From an uncultured Flavobacteriaceae bacterium (GTDB lineage Bacteria; Bacteroidota; Bacteroidia; Flavobacteriales; Flavobacteriaceae), in the NCBI GenBank assembly GCA_947500385.1, contig CANMSA010000018.1, positions 33,396-97,395 on the forward strand: 64,000 bases of DNA. The letters are read 5' to 3'. Below, piece after piece: positions 44,681 through 53,483 of the stretch (positions within the stretch are counted from its first letter, which is position 1; the number at the start of each line of letters is the position of its first letter). The position numbers and the translations under genes are program-made. The notes under the pieces are model-generated. The model saw nothing but the letters and a program-made list of their open reading frames with translations. It was not told the DNA's origin and did not search any database.

Positions 44681-45592
44681 ATGGTACAAAATCCTTTTAT
44701 CAAAGACGCCCCTGTTGTACTTAAGAAAACAATTTCTAAAAGTTTTTTAATAGAACGCTACAAAAAAGAGTTTAATATCGAAGTTGAACACATTCTAGAA
44801 TCTTGCGAAAAAGTTAATATCTATGAATGTGAGGAGTCTGGTTATAGATTCTATCACCCCTTTACTATAACTGGTGATTCTAAATTCTACGAAAAATTAC
44901 AACAGTACGATTGGTATTATATGCCATGGAAATGGGAACATGGTGTTTTCAGGAAGTACGTGCAGGAGCATCATACTATCTTAGAAGTAGGATGCGGGGA
45001 AGGGGCTTTTATAAAAAAAATAAGTTCTGAATTTAAAAGTGTGAACTGTATTGGGTTGGAATTGAATGAGAGTTCCGTTTTTGAAGGGAAGAACTGTAAG
45101 GTCATAAATGCGTATGTTCAGGATTTTGCCGAACAAAATGATGGTGTTTTCGACCTAGTGTGTTCTTTTCAGGTATTAGAGCATATAGCAATGGTAGACA
45201 GTTTTCTTGAAGCGAATGTTAAGTGTTTAAAAAAGGGTGGTGTATTAGGGATTGGTGTCCCTAACAATGATGCGTTTATCAAGTATAATCAACATGATAT
45301 TTTAAACATGCCCCCACACCATATGGGACTTTGGACTGAAAAAGCCTTAAGGGCCATTGCATCAAGATATGATATGGAGATTGTTGAAGTAGTATTTGAA
45401 CCACTTCAAGAATATCATTTCTCCTATTACAGGGACCTCATTCTTTTAAAGTACACCGGTAAATTCCTTTCAAAGGTTTTTACAAAATTCATAAACCTAT
45501 TAAAGCTTAATCGCAGTTTGGACAAATTTATTGGAAAAAGAGCCAACGAAATAAAGGGGCACTCTATTTTGGTTATTTTCAAAAAAATATAA
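44681..45592 (+). CDS. Class I SAM-dependent methyltransferase
   Basis: A 303-residue methyltransferase. The SAM-binding motif ILEVGCGEGAFIKKI lies near residue 100, with the acidic end of strand 2 in CIGLELNES and motif DLVCSFQVLEHI near 160. LKKGGVLGIGVPNND follows. It is the only plus-strand gene inside the polysaccharide locus and likely methylates a sugar or another component of the polymer, which is inferred from context. A hairpin terminates it at 45602. Confidence 0.85.
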   Translation: MVQNPFIKDAPVVLKKTISKSFLIERYKKEFNIEVEHILESCEKVNIYECEESGYRFYHPFTITGDSKFYEKLQQYDWYYMPWKWEHGVFRKYVQEHHTILEVGCGEGAFIKKISSEFKSVNCIGLELNESSVFEGKNCKVINAYVQDFAEQNDGVFDLVCSFQVLEHIAMVDSFLEANVKCLKKGGVLGIGVPNNDAFIKYNQHDILNMPPHHMGLWTEKALRAIASRYDMEIVEVVFEPLQEYHFSYYRDLILLKYTGKFLSKVFTKFINLLKLNRSLDKFIGKRANEIKGHSILVIFKKI

Positions 45593-45601
45593 GATTTAAT
45601 C

Positions 45602-45620
45602 ACCCGATTTGCAATCGGGT
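45602..45620. terminator. Bidirectional hairpin terminator
   Basis: ACCCGATT and AATCGGGT form a perfect 8-base stem with a TGC loop between the convergent methyltransferase (45592) and glycosyltransferase (45639) ends. Confidence 0.65.
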
Positions 45621-45638
45621 CTTAACAGATCTTCCTGC

Positions 45639-46757
45639 TTATTGTGATTTTCTAGAGATTACGTCCTCTAAAATAATCGCCATTCTTTTCTCAAAAATTT
45701 CATTTGTAAATTGCTCTTCAAATCGCTTTCTTCCGGCATGTCCCATTTTTTTTGCGGACTTTGGATGACCCAAAAGGTATTTCATTTTTCTTGCGAGACT
45801 TAAAAAATCATTTTTATCAATCAAAAAACCGGTTTCCCCATCAATTATTATATCGGATATACCTCCTTCATCAGAACCGATAATTGGCAGTCCATGACGC
45901 ATGGCCTCTAAATTTACCAGACCAAACACTTCGTTCAATGTGGGGAAAACAAATACATTCGACTCCTTAAAAAAAGGTATTTTCTCATCGTCATATTTTG
46001 GGCCATGCCCAAAAACTATATTTTCTAATTGTTTTTCCCTAACCTCTTTTAAAAAGTCCTTTTCACTGATTTCTGACCACGCGCCTACAAAATGACATTC
46101 GAAACACTCATCTGTATTTTCTTTTAAATAAGAACAGGCTTCTAAAAGGACAAGAACTCCCTTATCTATCATCATATTGGATAAAAACAAAAACCTAAAG
46201 GGCACTTTAGTGTCAAAATCAGCTTCTGAATTGTTATTAACCTCCACAGAATCCACAATGCCATTAGGACAAACATAAACATTGCTGAAATCAACATAGT
46301 CTGCAACATCACCATAAAGTTGCTTTGAAATCAAAATACTCCTTGTATTTCTAAAAACGTAACGATATAAAAGTCGGTTAAAAAGACTACCGCTATTTTT
46401 TTTGATTCCTTTGTTGTGAAAATGATAAACAATGTTACTTCTAAACAACTTTAGTAATACCACTGTGAAAAAATCTTTATAAAAACCTAGGCCACAGGCC
46501 GTCAGGGTCATATAGCAAACCGAGTATTTCTTTGTTGAAAGAAGTATTAGAAGTTTTAAATTTATTTTGACAACGGTCAATAGCTTAACGAGGCCCCCCT
46601 TACCAATTGCACCTAAGCTAAAAGATGTGGTAAGGTTTACATAATCAGCTTCTATAGAATCATTGATCTTTTTACTTTCTTTAACCGTTTTTCCTACCAA
46701 GGCAGCACCATTTATTGGTGGTGGGACGTGCAGAACGAACAATGCTTTTGGCCTCAT
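45639..46757 (-). CDS. GT4-family glycosyltransferase
   Basis: A 372-residue GT-B-fold retaining glycosyltransferase. The C-terminal donor-binding domain shows FLFLSNMMIDKG, FVFPTLNEVFGLVNLEAMRHGLPIIGSDEGG (E-x7-E-type motif) and DGETGFL. The N-terminal domain contains HFHNKG. It would add a sugar to the lipid-linked repeat unit at the cytoplasmic face. It starts nine bases after the upstream glycosyltransferase stop, same strand. Confidence 0.88.
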   Translation of the reverse strand: MRPKALFVLHVPPPINGAALVGKTVKESKKINDSIEADYVNLTTSFSLGAIGKGGLVKLLTVVKINLKLLILLSTKKYSVCYMTLTACGLGFYKDFFTVVLLKLFRSNIVYHFHNKGIKKNSGSLFNRLLYRYVFRNTRSILISKQLYGDVADYVDFSNVYVCPNGIVDSVEVNNNSEADFDTKVPFRFLFLSNMMIDKGVLVLLEACSYLKENTDECFECHFVGAWSEISEKDFLKEVREKQLENIVFGHGPKYDDEKIPFFKESNVFVFPTLNEVFGLVNLEAMRHGLPIIGSDEGGISDIIIDGETGFLIDKNDFLSLARKMKYLLGHPKSAKKMGHAGRKRFEEQFTNEIFEKRMAIILEDVISRKSQ

Positions 46758-46765
46758 TTATTTAA

Positions 46766-47680
46766 TTAGATATTAAATATAGATCGAACCTTATAATAAA
46801 TTCTGGTCTTTAGAGAATACTTTGCCACGAACTGTTTAACAAATTGGTTTTGAAGTATAGGGTTTTTGTCAAATACGAACTTTTTCTTGTTTGAGACGTC
46901 TAATTTAACCGCATAGCGTTGTCCGGCACCAGAAGTATGAGTTGCAGACTTTCCAAATCCAATATTCAAAACCTTCGAACTAAGCGGATAGACCGTAAAC
47001 AACTGATATTTAAACTGATGAAAACACCAGCGAATTGCCCAGGAATTTATTTCCCCCAACATCTGTTTTTTCAACATTTGGGACATATCAGAGCCCATTT
47101 TATTAAACTCACGTTTAGCTTTGTTATCTAACGCAAACGTTTCGTAATCGGAAACTTCCCAATCAATAATCTCCCAACGATCTCGCCAAGTCGCCCACCC
47201 CCAGGAAGACGCCCTTTTCGTGAAATAGTTATCGAACGGGTAATCTACGGGAATTTTGATTTGAGGGCCGTATCCTGCTATTGAAAAGACCTTTGAATCA
47301 GTCTTAAATTCAATTAAAGCCTGATTCATATAATGCAAAAAATTACTGCTAACGACAAGATCATCCTCTAACACGATCACTGAGTCGTTATTTTCCAATA
47401 CCAACGACACTCCATGAATTATAGAGTTAGCCAACCCCTTGTTTGCAGGGGCAAAATGACAATAAACCTTTTTGAAGCCTGTAATTTGTTTTGAATAGTT
47501 CCTAATTTTCAAAACAACATTGATGTCTTTTTCTTCTTTAGCGCCATCGGAAAAAATATAGAGCTCACTCTGCCGGGCCAACTCATTTTTACCAAGCGCT
47601 TCAACGGTTTTAATAAAGTCATCTAACCGGTTGTAAGCGAAAATAACAAGTGGTTTAGGCGATGTATTTATTGGAGTCAT
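46766..47680 (-). CDS. Glycosyltransferase, GNT-I-like GT-A fold
   Basis: A 304-residue GT-A-type transferase. PLVIFAYNRLDDFIKTVEAL opens the nucleotide-binding fold and SVIVLEDDLVVSSNFL gives the metal-binding acidic cluster. RASSWGWATWRDRW is typical of bacterial GNT-I/GT2-like sugar transferases. It acts on the polysaccharide repeat unit; donor and acceptor are not predictable. Confidence 0.85.
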   Translation of the reverse strand: MTPINTSPKPLVIFAYNRLDDFIKTVEALGKNELARQSELYIFSDGAKEEKDINVVLKIRNYSKQITGFKKVYCHFAPANKGLANSIIHGVSLVLENNDSVIVLEDDLVVSSNFLHYMNQALIEFKTDSKVFSIAGYGPQIKIPVDYPFDNYFTKRASSWGWATWRDRWEIIDWEVSDYETFALDNKAKREFNKMGSDMSQMLKKQMLGEINSWAIRWCFHQFKYQLFTVYPLSSKVLNIGFGKSATHTSGAGQRYAVKLDVSNKKKFVFDKNPILQNQFVKQFVAKYSLKTRIYYKVRSIFNI

Positions 47681-47737
47681 GGCTCTTCTATGTTCAAAAA
47701 CTATTAAGAAACTATGGTTGTATTAGCAAGGTCCAAC

Positions 47738-48652
47738 CTAATCGTACTCATTATATTTAAAACTAAAAAGACCGGCAAAACCGCCAAGGCCTTCGGCTAT
47801 TTTTAATACACCAAAGTACTTATTATTTATCCTAAAGGGCAAAAAAACCAAACCTAAAATTCCCATTAAAATATACAAAACGCTTACGCAAAATTTTTTC
47901 ATCAGTAAACCATAACTTTTTTCCAACGTCAGAATATAAGTATATGTAATAGCTGTTCTATATGTTCGCTTTATGAGCCAATCTAACGTAGATCTCTCCT
48001 TTGATATAGTTTCGAACGCAATCGCGTGTGCCGCCCAATGTATTTTTCCGAGCTTTTTACCCACTTGTATTCCGAAGAAAGTATCCTCCGCTCCAGTCGC
48101 ATTAAAGCGTTCGTCGAATGTTATGTTATTCTCAATCAAAAATGTGGTGCGCAAGAGGATATTTCCCGTTCTCAGTTCATTTAAAAGTTCTTGATCTTTC
48201 CTAACGGGCCTTTGAAAATATTTGGAAACATAAGCAGGAAGATTTTTATCTTCAAAATCTGGAACCACTGGTCCCAAAACAACATCTGCCTTACAAACTA
48301 CAGCAGTATTAATCATCTCATTGAACCAGTTCGTTACGACATACTCGTCGTCATCAATTGACAAGATAAAATCAGGATCAAAGTTAAAAGCTTCTTCCAA
48401 TATTTTGTTTCTCACATTAGACAAACCTTTCAAAGGAAAAGAAACGTAATCCAAATCAAAATTTTTAGGTCGCTCATGTAGAAGTTCTTGGATTATAGCA
48501 GCCGCACTACCAGAATCATCGTTATCTATTACTATAACCCGTATCGAATCAATTAAATCAAGATTAATAGAGCAAGCATACAAAGAATTGATCAGTTTCT
48601 TCAGCATTAATGGCCTTCTATAGGTAGGTATCCCAACAACTATTCGATTCAT
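47738..48652 (-). CDS. GT2-family glycosyltransferase
   Basis: A 304-residue inverting transferase with the GT2 signatures VVGIPTYRRPLML, VIVIDNDDSG and ILSIDDDEYV (DXD-type). GLSNVRNKIL lies between. A hydrophobic stretch near the C-terminus (about 258-275) suggests membrane association. A 165-base gap upstream, before the next gene, contains a 20-base motif also found upstream of the 49889 gene, so this gene may have its own promoter. Confidence 0.87.
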   Translation of the reverse strand: MNRIVVGIPTYRRPLMLKKLINSLYACSINLDLIDSIRVIVIDNDDSGSAAAIIQELLHERPKNFDLDYVSFPLKGLSNVRNKILEEAFNFDPDFILSIDDDEYVVTNWFNEMINTAVVCKADVVLGPVVPDFEDKNLPAYVSKYFQRPVRKDQELLNELRTGNILLRTTFLIENNITFDERFNATGAEDTFFGIQVGKKLGKIHWAAHAIAFETISKERSTLDWLIKRTYRTAITYTYILTLEKSYGLLMKKFCVSVLYILMGILGLVFLPFRINNKYFGVLKIAEGLGGFAGLFSFKYNEYD

Positions 48653-48750
48653 AAACCTCTTAAATAATGAATATTTTTACCTTTTAACCGTTCAATAAGA
48701 ACAAACATTTTCCAACATTTAGACACCAAAATTATATTTAGTTCTAAATA

Positions 48751-48770
48751 TAATAATCGTAGGTTCTATG
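48751..48770. repeat. 20-base motif, copy 1
   Basis: TAATAATCGTAGGTTCTATG; the same 20 bases with two transitions occur at 51821-51840. Both copies lie upstream of minus-strand genes in the polysaccharide locus (about 100 and 4-13 bases). A regulatory site or a remnant of duplication are both possible. Confidence 0.5.
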
Positions 48771-48817
48771 AATGTACCTATATCAAAATGACTGTTTAAC
48801 TTTAAAAAATGTCCAAG

Positions 48818-49837
48818 CTAGCGTTTAAGTAATAATTCACTGGTATACACATTTAATTTATGAGCGAAAGCTAGCCAACTATTCTCCTTAAAAAAAATGT
48901 CCAATTCCGTATTGTCTATTGGTTGTAACTGATCTAAACTCAAAATCTTTAACACATCCTCAAAGTCATTGTACGTATTCACCATTGTTAAATAACTTAG
49001 ATCTTGAAAAGCCCCATAATTAGGTCCGATAACCCTACAATTCATACGCATAGAATCCATTAGTGCCCCGGAACTTAAAACGGAACTGCGACTGTAAGTG
49101 AATAGGATATATTTAGATTGAGCGGCAAATTTTCCAATATCTTCAAATGAATAAAATTTTTCTTTATAAGTAATATTAGAACATACGTATGATTCTATCT
49201 GTTTTTTATAATCAACATCCAAACAATTACCTATGATCAATATTTTTATAGTACTTGTATCTTTTCTTTCCTTTACAAATTTCAAGAATCTAACAATACC
49301 CTTATAAGGCTGAATCGAACCCCAAAAAATGAAATCGTACTTTTTTTCAGCATATTCGGCATTTAGTCTAGACTTTATTGGGTGAATTTCATACTTTATT
49401 TTTTTTACGGCTTTCGGATATCTTTTTTTACCAAATTCAATACCATTAGAAGAATGAGTTAGAATAAGATCGGAGTTTTTCATCATGAGATGATACATAA
49501 AATCGGACCATTTGTTTTTAGCCAGGTTATGAGAATACTTGTTATGAAGCACCCATATGACTTTGATTCGGAATAGTTTTGTAGTTAGCAAGAAAAATAC
49601 AAAAATAGGAACTTGAAATTTCCCTAATCTTCGTCTAGGGATTTCTTCAATCCAATTAAAAAGATAAATATCTGCTTTGAATAAGTACTTAAACAGGTCT
49701 AGAACACCTGTGGAATTAAATTTTTTGTTTATTACCTCATGATGGACTGAAAGCGCATTTTCAAAGTCTTTTACGTATGGGTTTTTAGTCTCGCCCTGTT
49801 GGTAATCCATTTTAGGATAAAAGTATAATCTGCTCAT
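48818..49837 (-). CDS. GT-B-fold glycosyltransferase
   Basis: A 339-residue protein with the overall layout of GT4/GT1-type transferases: KVIWVLHNKYSHN in the acceptor domain, FIFWGSIQPYKGIVRFL opening the donor domain, ILIIGNC, and SSVLSSGALMDSMRMNCRVIGP near the end. The usual Glu of the E-x7-E motif is replaced by this Ser-rich stretch, so it is a diverged member (GumK-like or GT4). Part of the locus's glycosyltransferase run. Confidence 0.75.
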   Translation of the reverse strand: MSRLYFYPKMDYQQGETKNPYVKDFENALSVHHEVINKKFNSTGVLDLFKYLFKADIYLFNWIEEIPRRRLGKFQVPIFVFFLLTTKLFRIKVIWVLHNKYSHNLAKNKWSDFMYHLMMKNSDLILTHSSNGIEFGKKRYPKAVKKIKYEIHPIKSRLNAEYAEKKYDFIFWGSIQPYKGIVRFLKFVKERKDTSTIKILIIGNCLDVDYKKQIESYVCSNITYKEKFYSFEDIGKFAAQSKYILFTYSRSSVLSSGALMDSMRMNCRVIGPNYGAFQDLSYLTMVNTYNDFEDVLKILSLDQLQPIDNTELDIFFKENSWLAFAHKLNVYTSELLLKR

Positions 49838-49888
49838 AGCATTCTGGGCGCCTAAATACGTTAAGAAGGGTTTATTACTAAAAGTACA

Positions 49889-51808
49889 CTAGCGAAGTTT
49901 AACAATTGTAAAATTAGAAGAATTCGGAGAATCAAAAGAGATACTTTCAACAGGAGCGTCTGTGAACAACATTAGGGTAACAATGTCTTTAGAATTTAGT
50001 TGTAAAATATCATTGATGTTAATGACCGCCCGAATTACGTCATCATTGTTGGAATTATCTATTGCCAGACTGACAGCACCTTTTGGAACACCGTTCACCC
50101 CTATTCGGGCATAAGTGCTATGGGGTTGGGCAGTATTGCGGTTAATCTTTAGAGCCAAGGTTGATCGTATGTCATATCGCCCAGATTCTTTAACTGTTAA
50201 CTGCTGTAAATCTACTTCATAAACTTGGGCACCACCATCTTTATAGTCTTCTTCCGAAAAAATTGGAAGTAGCGCGCTATTGGATTGCGAAAAGTCTATA
50301 GTTGAATTGGTCCAACGAGCACCAAAATTTTGATTCAAAATGTTCGCAGTCTTTGCCGAGGTCGTACTAGATCTGAAAAAATTACCATTCGCATCTACGG
50401 TAACATTTGCCAATCCGGAAGCAGTAGGTAAATCGCGCACCCTAAAAGTGCCGTTTACATCCAGCCCCGCTGACGGTGTATTGGTATAAATACCAGTGCG
50501 CCCACCTGTTGGGGTGCTGCCCATAAAAAATCTACTGCCATAATTGGTTTCAATAAAATTGAGTCCAGGGCCATTTAAATCTATATGCCATTGGGTAGTT
50601 CCATCACGAAACTGGATTGCCATGACTTCATTATCAGCATCACTGGCCCTAATCACCAAGGGTTGACCACTGAAAGGGGCGGCTCCATTTACCAGAACAG
50701 CCGGGTCCGTAACGTTCAAAATTTCAGTTCCTCCTGCAGAGAATGCCAGCTCATTATCCGTTTTTCTATACATTCCCGTATCCGAATCTCCTAAAAATCG
50801 ATAGGCGGGGGCGTTAACTGTTCCATCCGTAACACCGATTGTCCCCGCAACGTTGAGCTTATCATTTAGGCCGGTGTTTACTCCAACACCCAAAAATTTG
50901 GATGTATTGTCCCAAAACAGTTCACCATTGTCCTCCGTGGAATTTCCATCCGTACCTGCAAAAAAAATAGAGCCCGGGATACCCGATACCATACCGCCGC
51001 CGGTAAACGAAATAGTTGTCAAATCTCCTACCTCGTTCGTATAGGAATAAGTATCATCCGGATTCGCTACCAAAGTTGTTACCGTCTCCGGACCATTGAC
51101 CGTTATGGGAGCTCCATCACCATTATCCAGGGTAAAGGTCCCATCACCATTATCTTGAAAAGAAATAGTGCTGGCCGTTATGGTAGATTGAGTGCCATCT
51201 TCATTGGTATAGGTGTAGGTCCCGTCTAGATTATCTATAAGAGAAGTCAGCGTTTCGGGGCCATTAACCGTTATTGGAGAACCATCTCCATTGTCCAACG
51301 TAAATGTACCGTCACCATTATCTTGAAAAGAAATGGCACTAGATGCTATCATAGATTGAACACCATTTTCATTTGTATAGGTATAGGTTCCATCAAGATT
51401 ATCTACCAAAGAGGTCACCGTTTCGGGGCCGTTTAAAACAACACTATCACCCTGGTCGTTACTAACAGTGTAAGTACCATCCAAATTATCTACAAATGAC
51501 ACTCCCCCACCTGCTGCGCATAAATTGTTCCATTGATTGCTATTGAAGTAAAAAACACACTGTACGTCGGTATTGTAAACCAAGGCCCCCTGAAGTGGTG
51601 TTATCGCCTGCATCTCCGAATCGGACATTCTACTGATTACCAATACCCGGTTTGTTGCCTCCAACTCCAGTATTGAAAAAGGATCAAGAACACCCGGGTT
51701 CTCTCCTATTTTTACCTGAGCGGTCGAAAGATTCCCCCAAAGAATAATAAACAACAGGGCGAATATCGGGGAACCCAAATTGCTTAACAAACTTTTAAAA
51801 TGTATCAT
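49889..51808 (-). CDS. Repeat-rich secreted protein with jelly-roll-like end, in the polysaccharide locus
   Basis: About 639 residues, exported (signal to LSTAQ). VKIGENPGVLDPFSILELEATNRVLVISRM is typical of Bacteroidetes surface proteins. Next come imperfect repeats of about 54 residues (DNLDGTYTYTNENG, ISFQDNGDGTFTLDNGDG, ITVNGPET) at about 105-275. A tail-fibre-like middle follows (GVGVNTGLNDKLNVAG, GIYTNTPSAGLDVNG), then a C-terminal C1q/TNF-like beta domain (about 500-639, GRYDIRSTLALKIN, ARIGVNGV). ATG 51808 is preferred over the TTG at 51817. Its place among glycosyltransferases suggests a protein that binds or anchors the polymer (inference). Confidence 0.75.
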   Translation of the reverse strand: MIHFKSLLSNLGSPIFALLFIILWGNLSTAQVKIGENPGVLDPFSILELEATNRVLVISRMSDSEMQAITPLQGALVYNTDVQCVFYFNSNQWNNLCAAGGGVSFVDNLDGTYTVSNDQGDSVVLNGPETVTSLVDNLDGTYTYTNENGVQSMIASSAISFQDNGDGTFTLDNGDGSPITVNGPETLTSLIDNLDGTYTYTNEDGTQSTITASTISFQDNGDGTFTLDNGDGAPITVNGPETVTTLVANPDDTYSYTNEVGDLTTISFTGGGMVSGIPGSIFFAGTDGNSTEDNGELFWDNTSKFLGVGVNTGLNDKLNVAGTIGVTDGTVNAPAYRFLGDSDTGMYRKTDNELAFSAGGTEILNVTDPAVLVNGAAPFSGQPLVIRASDADNEVMAIQFRDGTTQWHIDLNGPGLNFIETNYGSRFFMGSTPTGGRTGIYTNTPSAGLDVNGTFRVRDLPTASGLANVTVDANGNFFRSSTTSAKTANILNQNFGARWTNSTIDFSQSNSALLPIFSEEDYKDGGAQVYEVDLQQLTVKESGRYDIRSTLALKINRNTAQPHSTYARIGVNGVPKGAVSLAIDNSNNDDVIRAVININDILQLNSKDIVTLMLFTDAPVESISFDSPNSSNFTIVKLR

Positions 51809-51820
51809 TTTCACCAATCC

Positions 51821-51840
51821 TAATGATCGCAGGTTCTATG
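51821..51840. repeat. 20-base motif, copy 2
   Basis: TAATGATCGCAGGTTCTATG, two differences from copy 1 at 48751-48770. It sits directly upstream of the start region of the repeat-rich protein. Confidence 0.5.
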
Positions 51841-52094
51841 CGACCCAGTACTATTAAGTCAATATACAAAACAACTAAAACAAGTAGAACCCTACTAGGT
51901 GTCCCATAAAAAACAAAAAATTTATTGAAATAGTAGGAATCTTGCGCGTTCAGACGGGAAAATACCGATTAGTTTAGGTTTATAGGCGCTATTTTCGATG
52001 AGCGTTGGATATAATCGGAGTATCGCTGCAATTTTTCAAATTTCCTACAAACAACTACGTATTCAAAATTGTCATTAATTGTGCGCTTAACCAA

Positions 52095-53426
52095 TTATGC
52101 AGGTCTGCGTTTTATTCCTATCGCATCCAAAATAACTTGTTGAAACTTTCGGGATACCACGCGATCATCGTGCCTTTTTTCAGCAATTTTTTTTGCAGTT
52201 TCTGCAATTTCCATACGCGCTTTTTTATTTAAAATCAGCTCTTTTAGTCGCAAAACTAGCTCTTCGGGGCTACCATCGGTGACCACCGATGCCCAACCAT
52301 AATTTTCAGCGTACTGAACAAGCGCCGTATCTTTTGGGGCATAAATCAAAATAGGAGTCCCACTTGCCATATACTCAGATGCCTTTGTTGGCATTGAATA
52401 CTTAATGTACGCCAAGGATTCCGGAGTAAAATCGTAAGGGAGAATTAAAAAATCGACTTCACCAAAAATTTTTGGAAGCAGATCATAGGGTACAAACTCC
52501 TGATGCTTAACACAGTTATAATCCAACGCCCAATCGGGATTTTTTTGGGCTTGCAAAATAAATAAGGAAGATAAATCGAGCTCCATATTTATAGTATCAA
52601 TCGCGGTTGCTATCGTTTTTAGCGATTTGTCGATACCCAATCCAATTCTTCCCGCGTACATAATTTTAATATTTCGATCGAGATCATATTGTTTACGTTG
52701 TCCAGATTTCCAAAAACCAACATTAATAGGGTTATGAAATGTTATAAATTCCTTATTGTAACGTTTTTGATATTCTTGGGCCATATAATCGCTGATACTC
52801 ATTGCAACATCCACCTTTCCCAACAACTTCTTGAATTCAAGGTCTATTTTGCGCTTCCAATAATTTTTCATTAACCCTTTTCTTCCTATTAGCGAAGGCC
52901 AATCATCCATCATATGAAAAAGAAAGGGTTTCCCAAGGTATTTGTGCACCTCAATACAAAAAAGGATTCCATCCCTTGAGGCGCATTGGGCATATATGAC
53001 CTCAGGATTAAACTCATCCAACCATTTGCAAAACCTAGAAGAAAGTTTGGTCCTTGCCATAAAGTGATTGGCTCCAAGATAGTTGAGTGTAGGATGAAGG
53101 TAATTCATGATAATCTTAGTACGCACGCTGGACTTCTGTTCCTCTGAAATTACCTTGTTCTTAGTTTGGTCAGTGAACTTGATCATACCACTTGGATACT
53201 TACGACTTATAAGATTCATTGGGAATAACCATTTTCGCTCCTCACTTCCAAGCTGGTAGTAATTATTACATATCGCAGGGTCTATTTCGGGTGTCATTAG
53301 ATAACCAGAGCAGGCAACCGCCAATTGACTTTTCTCCCATCCTGAAAAAAGATTTGTCATCGTAATCCCCCCACCTGTATTGGACACAAAGGGTTGGTTT
53401 AAAATCAATACTTTAGGAAGCGCCAT
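52095..53426 (-). CDS. GT4-family glycosyltransferase
   Basis: A 443-residue GT-B-fold transferase. The N-terminal domain holds LNQPFVSNTGGGITM and PEVIYAQCASRDG. The donor domain has IMYAGRIGLGIDKSL, FVPYDLLPKIFGEVDFLILPYDF and KYSMPTKASEYMASGTPILIYAP. It is longer than average for the family, with an inserted N-terminal region. It probably assembles the repeat unit. A 275-base gap separates it from the repeat-rich protein downstream. Confidence 0.86.
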   Translation of the reverse strand: MALPKVLILNQPFVSNTGGGITMTNLFSGWEKSQLAVACSGYLMTPEIDPAICNNYYQLGSEERKWLFPMNLISRKYPSGMIKFTDQTKNKVISEEQKSSVRTKIIMNYLHPTLNYLGANHFMARTKLSSRFCKWLDEFNPEVIYAQCASRDGILFCIEVHKYLGKPFLFHMMDDWPSLIGRKGLMKNYWKRKIDLEFKKLLGKVDVAMSISDYMAQEYQKRYNKEFITFHNPINVGFWKSGQRKQYDLDRNIKIMYAGRIGLGIDKSLKTIATAIDTINMELDLSSLFILQAQKNPDWALDYNCVKHQEFVPYDLLPKIFGEVDFLILPYDFTPESLAYIKYSMPTKASEYMASGTPILIYAPKDTALVQYAENYGWASVVTDGSPEELVLRLKELILNKKARMEIAETAKKIAEKRHDDRVVSRKFQQVILDAIGIKRRPA

Positions 53427-53483
53427 CTTGAAATATATTTTTTAAAAAATAATACTGCTAATTCTATTATAAACTGTTCTACC

